From Wurfbainia villosa (lineage: Eukaryota > Streptophyta > Magnoliopsida > Zingiberales > Zingiberaceae), in assembly GCA_025175895.1 (NCBI GenBank), contig CM045993.1, positions 49,418,621 through 49,482,620 of the forward strand: DNA of 64,000 nt, given 5' to 3'. The notes under the pieces were generated by a model. It was not told the DNA's origin and searched no databases. It saw only the letters and a program-made list of their open reading frames with translations. This document shows positions 1 to 11,320 of this stretch, piece by piece. Made by a program: the position numbers and the translations under genes. The first letter of the stretch is position 1. Each line of letters starts with the position of its first letter.

Positions 1-396
1 AGCCCACACGGCGTCAAAGGAGGAGGGTCATACATTAGAAGACCAAGAGGTATAACTATTCTTCTATCTCTTTTATTCATTGCTTGTGTTTGTTTTTCAA
101 AATATAAGCATGTTATATTTCTGTAAATAGGCTAAATAATACTTGGATCCAGTATAAATACAAAAACCGGCGATCGGACATCGTCTATTCATGGCTACTC
201 GTAGAATAGAGAATGGTCGCTTGAACAACTAGTTTGTTCAAGTGACCTCTCTAAGCGAATAACGGCGATGACTTGGTTGCTTTGGGAATCCCTTTTGTCT
301 AGGATTAAATTTTTAATCCGGGGACATCGAAGGATCACCATGGTCAAGCAACCGAGGTGAAGGGAAGCGAAGTTTCCTAACGGATCAACCCCAACA
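1..396 (+). repeat. A1 5' LTR, 3' portion
   Basis: This stretch matches 6618-7026 of the downstream LTR almost base for base, including the paired AACAACTAGTTTGTTC palindrome near 221-241. It ends CCCCAACA immediately before the primer site. The start lies beyond the window edge. Confidence 0.9.
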
Positions 397-397
397 A

Positions 398-410
398 TTG
401 GTATCGAGCC
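398..410 (+). other. A1 primer-binding site
   Basis: TTGGTATCGAGCC follows the LTR end after one spacer base. It is the initiator-Met tRNA type (TGGTATCAGAGCC) with one A lost, so priming would be weakened in this copy. Confidence 0.85.
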
Positions 411-1977
411 AAGGATTAGGTTTTGTGTGTTTAGGATTGGTTAATTTTATGCACTTTTTCATATATTATATGTGCGGATAATAGTAGGATATGCGTAGTT
501 TAACTCTTTGGTTGCGGCATAAGATCCGACTATTATGGCCGTGTGTGTATGTGATTGTATGTGTGTAAATATTTATTTTGTTGAATCCTCGGGGTTGTGA
601 GGCTAGTATTTAGTTTTTGTAAATTAAATACGGCATTGTTTAGCCGCTCTTTATTTTATTTTACTTTCGATCTAGATTCATGTACACTCCTCGTGGAGTA
701 TAGGATCGATGGATGTAAATTAAAATAGGTTTTAGTCTCGGCTCGGATCTCGGAGGGCTTGTACATGGCGTAGGAGGAGCGGACGAGATAAGCGATCTGA
801 CAGGAGCCATATTGAAGACAAAGGCCATAATAGTTGGAAAATAATTTATTTTTCATATTTATTGCTTTTTGTTTCATATGCATGTCGTAGGAAAATTCCT
901 CATTTTTAATTTACTAAGTGGGAGAGGGATATTTTAATTAATTCCCACGGCCTCCATTACAATTTGACGTGTGATGCAACAAACTTGCGTGTTGGCTCTG
1001 AGTGCCTTCCTCCCTGCGGATGAGTTTGTTTGCGGATCACTAGGTGAAATAATGGTTATAGGAAATTATCTAGGAGCATGTGTACTTCCACAGCGGTAAG
1101 GCACATAATCCGAAATAATTTCCTTAGTATCGTGTAATGGTGCACAATTAGATGCAAATTAAAAGTATCCTCCCCATCGGAGTCACTGCTTTTATTTGTA
1201 GGGCCAAAGAGGAACCAACTATTAATTTTATTTGTCGAAAAGTAAGGTTGACAAGATAATAAAATTAATGGGTAAAACCTCCTCTTACAAATGTAGAATT
1301 CGTATACGTCCACAATGCGTGGCATGCGATATTCTCGGTGTTTTGAGGTGTTGATTGATTTCGAAATTTTATTGTTTTGAGGAATCAATAATTTTTTGAA
1401 ATCTAAAATAATAATCTATGGGATTCTTGAAAATTCCTCACTGTCAATTTACTAAGTGGGAGAGGGATATTTTAATTAATTCCCACGGCCTCCATTACAA
1501 TTTGACGTGTGATGCAACAAACTTGCATGTCGGCTATGAGTGCCTTCCTCCCTGCGGATGAGTTTATTTGCGAATCACTAGGTCAAATAATGGTTATAGG
1601 AAATTATCTAGGAGCGTGTGTACTTCCACAGCGGTAAGGCACATAATCCGAAATAATTCCCTTAGTATCGTGTAATGGTGCACACTTAGATGCAAATAAA
1701 AAGTATCCTCCCCATCGGAGTCACTGCTTTTATTTGTAGGGCCAAAGAGGAACCAACTATTAATTTTATTTGTCAAAAAGTAAGGTTGACAAGATAATAA
1801 AATTAATGGGTAAAACCTCCTCTTACAAATGTAGAATTCGTATACGTCCACACTGCGTGGCATGGGATATTCTCGGTGTTTTGAGGTGTTGGTTGATATC
1901 AAAATTTTATTGTTTGAGGAATCAATAATTTTTTGAAATCTAAAGTAATGATCTATGTGATTCTTAGGATTTTCAAA
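411..1977 (+). repeat. A1 leader with a 538-bp tandem duplication
   Basis: The untranslated leader runs from the primer site to the gag ATG. Sequence from about 891 to 1428 is repeated at 1429-1966 with only scattered differences, beginning GAAAATTCCTCA in both units. The related antisense element A3 has a single copy. Each unit carries a purine-rich AGTGGGAGAGGG similar to the polypurine tract before the 3' LTR. Small minus-strand frames in this area (near 1056-1388 and 1594-1902) are copies of each other and non-coding. Confidence 0.85.
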
Positions 1978-2323
1978 ATGGCTTTCAGTCCACTTGTTGT
2001 GATACTAAAAGAAATAAACTTACTGTACCCAAATAATGTTGATTGGAAAAGAATCTAGATATTGTCTTATCTGCTAAGGAGTACAAGTATGCACTCTTCG
2101 AAGAGTGTCCTCAAGCCATGGTTGCTCAAAAAGGTTTCTACTTCTAAGCCGAAAGGCAAGAAGAAGAAAAAAACAAGGTGGAGCAAAGGTGGTGGGAGGA
2201 TCTCAGGGAGGAGTGAAGAAGCCGAAAGGCAAGTACTTTAAGCAGGATGGACATTGGAAGAAGGACTGTCCCAGTCCAAAACAGAACAAAGGTATATCCT
2301 TTGGACTAGTCGTTGAAACATGA
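1978..2323 (+). pseudogene. gag: A1 gag remnant
   Basis: Starts at ATG 1978 with MAFSPLVVILKE, matching the Gag start of A3. A stop (TAG near 2056) follows DWKR. At about 2110 the sequence jumps from the LFEECP region to the QAMVAQK region, so roughly 450-500 bp of the Gag core is missing. The basic linker and the nucleocapsid follow, but the zinc knuckle has lost its first two cysteines (YFKQDGHWKKDC here, against CFTCKQTGHWKANC in A3). Gag normally forms the cytoplasmic particle that packages the RNA; this copy cannot. Confidence 0.85.
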
Positions 2324-3800
2324 TTAGCGGTGTTATCTACCGGCACCTGGTGTGTAGATATGAGAGTCACTAATCATGTCTACAACACTTTGCAGGGGTT
2401 TCAGGAAACCCAACGACTAGCTAAAGGGGAGATTACCATTTTGGGCAATGCCATGAAGGTGGCGGCTATTGCAGTGGGAGAAGTTTTATTTATCTCTTGA
2501 GAAAAATAAAACTAAGGTTCTGGAAAATTTCCTTTATGTATCTTTATATAGAAAGAATTTAGTTTCAGTTTCTAAATTATTATGGATGGATATTCTATTT
2601 CTTTTAATGACAGAGTTGTTATAAAAAGGAATAGGGAGAATATCTGTTCAGGTACATTGAAAGGAAATTTGTATACAAAACCTCCCACGATGCAAATTGA
2701 AGTTAATAACTCATCTTCTAATTCCAAAAGGAGAAAAGAACCTTCGAAGATGAACCAAACATATCTTTGCCATCTTAGTCTTGGTCACATTAACCTAAGC
2801 AGAATTCAAAGGTTTATAGATGATGGACCTTTGGGTTCATTAGTGGTGGAGGATCTCCCAACCTACGAATCTTGCTTGGAGGGTAAGATGACCAAGAGGC
2901 CTTTCAAGGCCAAGGGGTATAGAGCCAAAGATATGTTAGAAATGGTTCATTCTGATTCGTATGGTCCTATGTCTATCCTGGCAAGAGGTAGTTTTGAATA
3001 TTTCGTCTTTTTCATAGACAATTATTCAAGATGACACTACGATCTGATCGTGGTGAGTACCTCTTGGGAGAGTTTAGGAATTACCTATCGAGGTTGGGAT
3101 TCAATCCCAATTGTCACTGCACACCCTGAGAATGATGTAGAAGAGCGAAGGAATAGGACTCTTATAGAGATGGTTAGATCGATGATGAGTTATTACGACT
3201 TGCCGGACTTCGTTCGGGGATATACTCTAGATCTGGCGGTGTACATTCGAACTTGGTTCCATCTAAATCGGTGCCTTCTACTCCCACGAGTTGTGGACCG
3301 CAAAGCCTAGTCTAAGACATATTCGGATATGGGAGAGTCCAGCACATGTGCTGAAGGCAGATGATGGTAAGTTGGAACCTCGTACAAAAGTGTGCTTGTT
3401 CGTTGGCTATCCTAGATGAACGAAGGGTGGATTGTTTTATAGTCCTAGAGATCAGAGAGTGATCGTTAGCACTAACACACTAGATTTCTAGAGGAAGACT
3501 ATGTGATGAGCCACAAGCCCAAGAGTAAAATTGTTCGAGGAGTTAAAGGGAAGTCACTTCTTTAGTACCACCGTCTGAGAGGATATACCACATGTCAGCA
3601 CCGCGTGTCACAGAGGATACACAAGTGATGTCTCATCGTAGTGGGAGGGTTGTGAGACTGATAGATTCATGTTCTTGGGAGAATCTTCGATTTGGTCACT
3701 GGCGAACATGAACTGATCCTGGACATATGGCGAGGTAATCCAAGATAAAGATGCACTATCTTGGCAAAGTGCAATGAATCGAGATTGAATCTATGGATTC
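2324..3800 (+). pseudogene. pol: A1 protease, GAG-pre-integrase and integrase remnant
   Basis: Continues from gag. The protease site reads WCVDMRVTNH where A3 has WCVDIGATDH, so the D-x-G active site is lost. The GAG-pre-integrase and integrase zinc region is readable at 2582-3034 (HLSLGH, then YESC, which has lost the first cysteine of CESC), as is the first part of the integrase core (SDSYGP, FIDNYSR). At about 3032 roughly 110 bp are missing and the frame changes. The second catalytic region (RSDRGGEY-type) and the hinge region follow with several frameshifts. The rest to 3800 is the linker to RT. Confidence 0.83.
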
Positions 3801-5065
3801 AAGTCGGGTTTGAGAGCTCTTATGCATAGCGACTCATATGGATTATGAGGTGTGGCATATGGATATCAAGAAAGCTTTCCTTAATGGAAGTCTTGAGGAA
3901 ACCATCTATATGAAGCAACCAGAGGGATTCATTGCTAAGGGCAAAGAGCATCTTGTGTGTAAGCTTAATCGATCCATTTATGGATTGAAGCAAGCTTCAA
4001 GATCTTGGAACATCCGCTTTGATGAGATAATCCAGTCTTATGGATTTATTCAAAGTCCGGATGAGTCTTGTGTATACAAGAGATGTGACGGAAACGTAGT
4101 GGTATTTCTTGTACTATACGTAGATGACATTTTGGTGGTTGGCAACAACATCGAAGTGTTATCAGACGTAAGGGTATGGTTGTCCAAACAGTTTGATATG
4201 AAGGACTTGGGAGAGGTGAGACACATCCTTGGGATCAAGGTTATAAGGGATCGCAGGAAAAGGATGTTGTGCTTATCCCAAGCTTCATACATAGACACGA
4301 TTATGGAGCGTTTTAGCATGCAGAACTCCAAGAAGGGCTTTCTACCTTTCAAGCATGGAGTACCTCTATCTAAGGAGATATGTCCTAGATCATTTGAGTA
4401 GATAGAGGAGATGAAGGCGGTTCCTTATGCTTCGGCAGTAGGAAGCCTCATGTATGCGATGCTCTGTCATGCGAGACCGGATATCGCTTTGCAGTGGGCA
4501 TGCTCGTGAGATATCGAGTAATCGGGGACAGGATATTGGATGCGGTAAAGCATATATTGTAGTGCACGAGAAGGACTAGGGATTATATGCTAGTTTGGCG
4601 GACCAATTACTCCTGGGTTACACTGATTCCGATTTCCAATCGATAGGGATAAGTAAGTCTACCTCGGGTTTTGTGTTTACTTTGGGAGGTGGAACCATTG
4701 TATGGAGGAGTGCCAGGTGGCGGACTCCACCATGGAAGTCGAGTATGTGGCGACCTATGAGGCGGCCAAAGAAGTATGGCTCAGAACTTCGATGGACTTG
4801 GATGTGATTCGGTTTGCGTAACTATCACAATTTATTGTGATAATAGTGGTGCAGTTGCAAACTCGAAGGAACCACGAGCCCATAAGGCTAGTAAACACAT
4901 AGAGCGCAAGTACCACCTGATACGAGAAATCGTAAAGGAGGTAGAAGTTGTTCTCGCCTAGATTGCATCAGAGGATGACCTGGTAGACCCTTTCACTAAG
5001 GCCCTTCTAGCGAGAGCTTTGATAGGCATGTGGAGGGAAGGGGAATCAGATGTATGGCAGTATAA
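3801..5065 (+). pseudogene. pol: A1 reverse transcriptase and RNase H remnant
   Basis: The RT amino-terminal 70 or so residues are deleted at about 3800-3835. From MDYEVWHMDIKKAFLNG the RT core is open to 4401, including the catalytic YVDDILVV and KDLGEVRHILGIKV, then stops at TAG 4399. RNase H follows in pieces: YTDSDF near 4619, the second acidic motif near 4735 in another frame, YCDNSGAV near 4840, and ADPFTKALL-type sequence near 4983. It ends with a TAA at about 5063 before the purine tract. RT normally copies the element RNA to DNA; this copy is broken by at least one stop and several indels. Confidence 0.85.
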
Positions 5066-5087
5066 GGACAGCATAGTCTTTTAGTAT

Positions 5088-5098
5088 AAGTGGGAGAT
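5088..5098 (+). other. A1 polypurine tract
   Basis: AAGTGGGAGAT sits directly before TGTTGGGATG, the 3' LTR start. It is the expected plus-strand primer of reverse transcription, and the same motif precedes the LTRs at 7363 and, in reverse, 13297. Confidence 0.88.
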
Positions 5099-7026
5099 TG
5101 TTGGGATGTATACTTAAAGCCTAGCTCTTTTGTATGAACATCTTTATTTTGAAATAAGAATCACATGATCATTGTTTGCATATTTTTATGGTTATGCAAT
5201 ATTGTCTAATACCTTACATTGTAGATAACATGGTGTGTGGTGTCACACGGGAGATCATGTTATCGACTCCTTGTAAAGTATAAGTAAAGGCTCACAACCG
5301 AGATGGCTTTGGACAAACCATCGGAATAGTTGTAGTGTGATTTGGTATTGGTTTGTCTTGACCATAGAATCACACTAGTGCACTTTGTGTGTATTGAGCA
5401 GGACCGACACAGAGGTGATTCGATTTATTGCTGACTACATAATCGAATCGTACCTCAGATATTATTTAGTACATGCTCTTAATCCCGATATAATAACGGG
5501 CACATATACTTGGTACTCATCTCTTTGATTTACCAATGGGCGAGATTTATAGATTAAATCGATAGACTCGGTAAGTTGGGAGATGATATTATTTATATGG
5601 TGTGCTGTTGATTATAGGAGGAAACCGTGTCCTATATATTAGGATGATGATGTCCCCTTGAGGAGCTCATAAGGTTCATCATGTAAACCCTGCAGGTGGA
5701 CTTGGTCCGGCATGATGAAAAGGTTGAGTGGTACTACTCATGGAGTTAGATGTTGATTAATTAATGGTTAGTAAATTAATTAATCGACGGACATTCGAGA
5801 TCTTAAACACGGGGAGAAAATGTACAAATAATATATGGAGCCCATATTATCATATGGGGGTTGGTGAGGTAGATCAATGATGGACCTTTAGTGGATTGGA
5901 TCATCATTAGTGGATCGGACTTTATGTGGGCTTGATCCATGGGTGGCCAAGACCCAACTCCTCCTCATGGTCCCTAATGTAGCCCATTAACACCTCAAGA
6001 TGCTTAGATCCAATGGATAGAAACAAAACTCTAAGATCCATTGGTAGAGATCAAATCTCTAAGATCCGACGGTTGAGATTAAATCTCTAGATCCGACGGT
6101 TGAGATTAAATCCCTAGAACCAATGGAGGAGATTAATTCATGACTTATCCCTAACTCTATAAAAGGAGGGCATGGGGAGTGGTCGTGACATACATGATAG
6201 GGAGGGAGCAAGGCTTGGGCGGCAAGAATAGGGCAATCCTAGTTGAGATAGGATTGGAATTAGGGTTAGGGTTTGGAAGCAAGGGTGGCACCAAATAAGG
6301 CAAGTTTTCCTTCTTCTTCCTTGCCTTGGGGCCAACGTCCAGCAGCTATTCCAGCCCTTCCCAGCCCTTGGCCACGCCCAAAACACTCCCCTCTCTTCTC
6401 CTTAGGTGGTGGAAACAAGATATAGGGTTTCGCTTGGTGTCTTGGTAGTTTTCCATCATCTTCTTCTCCTTCTAGTTGGCCGGCGGCAAGAACTTCTATA
6501 GTTCTTTGTTGGTTGAGTTTTTGAAGGAGAAAAACATTGTTTCTCTTCTTCCTCTTGCTTGGGAAAATTAAGGAAGGAAGTTTTGCGATCTAGGAGCTTC
6601 GACTTTTGGTGGATTGTCGCCCACACGACGTCCAAAAGGAGGAGGGTCAAACATTAGAAGACCAAGAGGTATAACTATTCTTCTATCTCTTTTATTCATT
6701 GCTTGTGTTTGTTTTTCAAAATATAAGCATGTTATATTTCTGTAAATAGGCTAAATAATACTTGGATCCCGAGTATAAATACAAAAACCGGCGATCCGGA
6801 CATCGTCTATTCCGCGGCTACTCGTAGAATAGAGAATGGTCGCTTGAACAACTAGTTTGTTCAAGTGACCTCTCTAAACGAATAGCACGACGATGACTTG
6901 GTTGCTTTGGGAATCCCTTTTTTCTAGGATTAAATTTTTTAATCCGGGGACATCGAAGGGATCACCATGGTCAAGCAATCGAGGTGAAGGGGAAGCGAAG
7001 TTTCCCCTCACGGATCAACCCCAACA
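5099..7026 (+). repeat. A1 3' LTR
   Basis: This 1928-bp LTR runs from TGTTGG to CCAACA. U3 carries a repeated CCGACGGTTGAGATTAAATC unit at about 6005-6135 just upstream of a TATAAAA at 6158-6164. The R-U5 part matches window bases 1-396. Minus-strand frames at 6138-6386 and 6456-6650 are non-coding. Confidence 0.9.
6158..6164 (+). promoter_or_regulatory. Family-A LTR TATA box
   Basis: TATAAAA follows CTAACTC and the U3 tandem repeats, and is preserved in the other family-A LTRs (for example minus strand 12241-12235). It should start the element transcript about 30 bp downstream. Confidence 0.6.
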
Positions 7027-7362
7027 GTTATATGGCTCAGGAACTTCTTGATGGACTTGGATGTGATTCCTGGTTTGCCCAGAACTATCACAATTTATTG
7101 TGATAATAGTGGTGCAGTTGCAAACTCGAAGGAACCATGAGTCCATAAGGCAAGTAAATACATACAGTGCAAGTACCACCGGATACAAGAAATCGTAAAG
7201 GAGGTAAAAGGTGATGTCGCCTAGATTGCATCAGAGGATAACCTAGTAGATCCTTTCACTAAGGTCGTTCTAGTGAGAGCTTTCGATAGGCATATGGAGG
7301 GAATGAGAATCAGATGTATGGCAGTTTAAGGACAGCATAGTCTTTTAGTATAAGTGGGAGAT
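7027..7362 (+). pseudogene. pol: RNase H tail of a second family-A element (A2)
   Basis: Starts abruptly after the A1 LTR inside the RNase H coding sequence: TGGCTCAGGAACTTCTTGAT, then a DVIPGLPRTITIYCDNSGAV-type run, and ends with a TAA at 7327. A purine tract AAGTGGGAGAT at 7352-7362 and an LTR follow. Stops occur (for example TGA in the NSKEP region). The missing upstream part of this element would lie left of A1. Confidence 0.82.
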
Positions 7363-9700
7363 TGTTGAGATATATACTGAAAAGTCTATCTTTTGTATGA
7401 ACATCTTTATTTTTTAAATAAGAATCACATGATCATTGTTTGCATATTTATGGTTACGCATATTGTCTAATACATTACATTGTAGATAACATGGTATGTA
7501 GTGTCACAAAGGATATCATGTTATCGGTTCCTTGTAAAGCATAAGTAAAGGCTCACAACCTAGATGGCTTTGAAAAAATCATTGGTATGGTTGTAGTGTG
7601 ATTTTGTATTGGTTTATCTTGACCATAGAATTACACTAGTACACTTTGTATGTATTGAGCAGGACCGACATAGAGGTGATTCGATTTATTGCTGACTACA
7701 TAATCGAATCGGACCTCAGATATTATATTGTACATGCTCTTAATCCCAATATAATAACTAGTACTGATCTCCTGATCGAGTTGAGTCTAGTAATGGACTT
7801 ACCGCTAAGCAACGCTTGTAAGTTGGGAAATGGTATTATTTATATGGTGTGTCGTTGATTATAGGAGGAAACCGTTTTCTATATATTAGGATGATGATGT
7901 CCCCTTGAGGAGCTCATAAGGTTCATCATATAAACCCTGCAGGTGGACTTGGTCTGGCATGATGATAAGGTTGAGTGGTACTACTCATGGAGTTAGATGT
8001 TGATTAATTAATTGTCAGTAAATTAATAAATTGACGGACATTCGAGATCTTAAACATAGGGAGATGTATGTACAAATAATATATGAAGCCCATATTAACT
8101 TATGGGCGTTTGTGAGTTAGATAAATGATAATCCTATAGTGGAATGGATAATCATTAATGGATCGGATTTTATGTGGGCTTGATCCATTGGGTGGCCAAG
8201 ATCCAACTCCTCCTCATGGTCCCTATTATAGCCTATTAAAACCTCATGAAGCCTAGATCCATTGGTTGAAAACAAAACTCTAGATCCGACGGTGGAGATT
8301 AAATCTCTAGATTCGACGGTTGAGATTAATTCTCTAGATCTGACGGTTGAGATTAAATCCTTAGAACCGACAGTGGAGATTAAAAGGAGGCTTGAGCCCA
8401 ACTCTATAAATAGAGGCTTATGGCTTGTGCGGCAATAATAATGGAAGGAGATTAGGGTTTGCTTCCCTTTAGCTTGGGCGGCAAGGAACCTAGGGTGTTT
8501 AGGATTTAGTTGGGCGGCTAGGGTTTGGGAGGTGGAGTGGGCGGCAACAATTGGAGAGGTTTTCTTCTTCTTCCTTGGTGGCCGGTTCCTATCTCTCTCC
8601 CATATTCCTTGGCCGGTGCTCAACCTCTTCCTCTTCCCCTCTTCTTTGGCCGGTGACAACTAGGAGAGCTAGGGTCAGGGTTTTGGGTGGCTACAAGGTG
8701 AAGGGTCGGTTTCCTTTCTCTTCTCCAAGAGTTGGCCGACGCCCATCACCCTCCTTGATTCTCCTTTGGTCGGTTCCTATATTCCATATTCTCTTCCTTG
8801 GCCAGCAGCAACATCAAGTCCATTGACTTGGTGGCCAGTTCAAGATAGGAAGAAGAGTTTTATTTTATGATCTTCCTTTGTTCGGAGTGAACAAGGAAAG
8901 GAAGATTGGTGATCTAGGAGGCTTCAACTTTTTGAAGATCGTCGCCCACACGACGTCCAAAAGGAGGAAGGGCATACAATATAAGATCAAGAGGTATAAT
9001 CTTATTTATTTTTATTAGTGTTCTTTTGTATTATGTCTATAATTGTTTTTCAATTATATGCATGTTGTATGTGGCTGTTTACTTTATGTATATGGCTAAA
9101 TTTTTTGGACCCCGAATACAAACACAAAAACCGACGATCCGTACATCGTCTGTTCCGTGGCTATTCGTAGAATAGAGGTTGGTAGCTTGAACAACAAGTT
9201 TGTTCAAGTGACCACTCTAATTGAATAGCACGATGATGAAACGGTTTCTTGGGTGATCCTTTTTGTCTAGAATTATTTTTTTTTTAATCTGGGGACGTCG
9301 ATGGGATCGCCATGAAGAAGCGACCGAGTTGAAGTGGGAAGTGAAGCTTCCTACCTTTACTTGAGGTAAACAAGAGGTATAAATCTTGTTTTGCTTTTCT
9401 TTTGTTTCTTTGTTTGTTGTTTGTTTTGTTATGTGGCTAATATACTTGGACCCCGAATGCAAATACAAAAACCAGCGATCCGTACATCATCTATTCCGCG
9501 GCTATTCGAAGAATAGAGGTAGGTTACTTGAACAACAAGTTTGTTCAAGTGACCACTCTAATTGGATAGCACGATGATGGAACGGTAGCTTAGGTAATTC
9601 CTAATTGTCATGAATTATTTTCTTAATCTGGGGATGAAGACAGGATCGCCATGAACAAGCAATCGAGTTTAAGTGGGAAGCGAAGTTTCCTACCTTCAAG
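7363..9700 (+). repeat. Family-A LTR of A2, with duplicated R-U5
   Basis: Starts TGTTGAGATATATACTG after a purine tract and follows the family-A LTR throughout: U3 CCGACGGTTGAGATT repeats at about 8285-8385, then a CTATAAATA TATA-like site near 8403. It is longer than its relatives (2338 bp against about 1.9-2.2 kb) because the R-U5 end is present twice. A PBS-like TGGTATCAAAG follows at 9701, so this LTR may serve both the RNase H tail on its left and the integrase fragment on its right. The frames at 8117-8659 (minus) and 8551-8826 (plus) lie wholly inside the LTR and are not coding. Confidence 0.8.
8989..9694 (+). repeat. Tandem duplication of the LTR R-U5 segment
   Basis: AAGAGGTATAAATCTT-like starts occur at 8989 and 9372, and both copies run through CCCGAATAC, CCGCGGCTATTCG and AACAACAAGTTTGTTCAAG to a GAAGCGAAGTTTCCTACC-type end. 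The offset is about 383 bp and the second unit is shorter. Confidence 0.8.
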
Positions 9701-9711
9701 TGGTATCAAAG
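9701..9711 (+). other. PBS-like site after the duplicated LTR
   Basis: TGGTATCAAAG matches the initiator-Met primer site with one change and sits where a primer site should be, after the second R-U5 unit. The LTR tip CCAACA is missing. Confidence 0.45.
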
Positions 9712-10233
9712 TTTCGGTTCCGCAAAACCTTCATCCTTTTCCCCGCTGCGAGTTACCGAAGCTTTTTAGGGCTTCGACGTGCCGTCCTAGCCGTCGTGCC
9801 TCCCCCCTAGGGTTTGGGTGGAGCCATCCTTATATAGACGTCACCTCGGACCACTACGAAATTGGGAAAAAACCATAGTCGTGTATCTCCATCGGGCTGC
9901 CACACGACCGTGTGTTTCCACACGGCCAGGCCGTGTGTGGCCCTAGTGTGCTGATCTTCTCCCATCGGACACGGTCGTATGAATCCACATGCCCTGGCCA
10001 TGTCCCACTGTGTATCTAGCATGAAATGTCCTTCTTTCGCTCAGAAAATGCATCTTTTCCGCCCGAAAAACCAACCTGCATACAAAAGAACAACGAGTAG
10101 ACCTCCGAACTAGAAAATAGGAAATGCATGTAAAAACAGAGTAACATATGCATGAAACTATCACAAAATGTAATAAGATGTGAGCGAAAACTGCTCCTAA
10201 AACCCTATATGTTTTGCTCACATCACTGTCTAC
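9712..10233. other. Unclassified 0.5-kb patch, possibly an antisense LTR fragment
   Basis: This stretch replaces the expected leader and gag of A2 and resembles none of the elements here. It holds a perfect inverted repeat CACACGGCC-A-GGCCGTGTG at 9919-9937, a neighbouring CACACGACCGTGTG, and a minus-strand TATATAA at about 9837-9831. Repeated CACACGG/CCGTGTG motifs with a TATA box suggest a fragment of a promoter-bearing LTR read on the minus strand, perhaps Ty3/gypsy type; that is a guess. Short frames here are not convincing genes. Confidence 0.4.
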
Positions 10234-11320
10234 ATGGGCAATGCTACGAACATGGCAGCTATTGTAGTGGGAGATGTTTATTTATCTTTTGATAGGAATA
10301 AAACTTTGGTTCTAAGAAATTACCTTTATGTACCTTCATTTAGAAAAAATTTGATTTCAATTTCTAAATTATTTATGGATGGGTATTCTATTTCTTTTAA
10401 TGACATAGTTGTTATAAAAAGGAATAGGGAGATTATCTATTCTGGTGCATTGGTAGGAAATTTATACCCTCTTGAACCAAAAACTCCCACGATGCAAATA
10501 GAAATAAATAACTCATCTTCTAAATCTACTAAGAGAAAGGAACCTTCAAAAATGAACAAAACATATCTTTGGCATCTAAGGTTAGGTCATATTAACCAGA
10601 GTATAATTCAAAGGTTGATAGCTGATGGACCTTTGGGTTCATTGGTGGTGGAAGATTTCCCAACCTGCGAATCTTGCTTGCAAGGTAAAATGACCAAGAG
10701 GCCTTTTAAGACTAAGGGGTATAGAGCCAAAGATGTGTTGGAATTGGTTTATTCTGATTTTTGTGGTCCTATGTCTATCCAGGCTAGAGGTGATTTTGAA
10801 TATTTCGTCTCTTTTATAGACGATTATTCAAGATATGGATGCACTTATTTGATGCGCCATAAGTCTAAACGCTTTGATAGGTTTAAAGAATTCAAGGTTG
10901 ATGTGGAGAAATGTCAAGGTAAAAGTATCACGACACTATGATCTGATCATGGTGGTGAGTACCTCTTGGAAGAGTTTAGGAGTTACTTATCAGAGGTTGG
11001 GATTCAATCCCAACTGTCTGCACCTGGTACACCCCAGCAGAATGGGGTGGCAGAGCGAAGGAATATGACTCTTATGGAGATGATTTAATCGATGATGAGT
11101 TATTCTGGGTTACCAAATTCGTTCTGGGTGTATGCTTTGGAAACAGCAATGTATATTCTGAACTTGGTACTATCTAAATCAGTACCATATACTCCCATAG
11201 AATTGTGGACTTGGTGAAAGCCTAGTCTGAGAGATATTCAGATTTGGGGTACTCTAGCACATGTGCTGAAGGGCGATGCTGGTAAGTTGGAATCTCGTAC
11301 AAAAGTGCACTTGTTCTTAA
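10234..11320 (+). pseudogene. pol: A2 protease-end, GAG-pre-integrase and integrase fragment
   Basis: Opens with MGNATNMAAIVVGDVYLSF, the stretch after the protease in family A, and is open to TGA 10939. It carries GAG-pre-integrase (HLRLGH, then CESC), integrase YSDFCGP and FIDDYSR, then past the stop SDHGGEYLLEEF and PQQNGVAE, giving the D-D-E order. Further stops fall near 11087 (TAA) and 11213 (TGA). Gag is absent upstream. The frame breaks at 11320, where antisense element A3 is inserted, and continues at 30052. Confidence 0.86.
11316..11320. repeat. A3 target-site duplication, left copy
   Basis: CTTAA here pairs with CGTAA at 30052-30056. Related copies have TTCGTTGGC at this point of integrase, so the left copy probably suffered G to T. 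Confidence 0.75.

Larger units (their letters stand above)
1..7026 (+). mobile_element. Family-A copia retrotransposon A1 (5' end outside window)
   Basis: The order LTR end, primer site, leader, gag, protease, integrase, RT, RNase H, purine tract, LTR defines a Ty1/copia element in sense orientation. Its first LTR starts before the window. The right end CCAACA at 7021-7026 is followed directly by RNase H sequence of another family-A copy, so A1 looks nested in a relative; the right-hand target copy would be GTTAT at 7027-7031 but its partner is not visible. Coding is wrecked by stops, frameshifts and three larger deletions (gag centre, integrase centre, RT amino end), so this copy is dead. 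An LTR-LTR recombinant with A2 is an alternative to nesting. Confidence 0.88.

Noticed and set aside
8117..8826. 180-aa minus and 91-aa plus frames
   Set aside because: Wholly inside a family-A LTR. Other LTR copies lack equivalent conserved frames.
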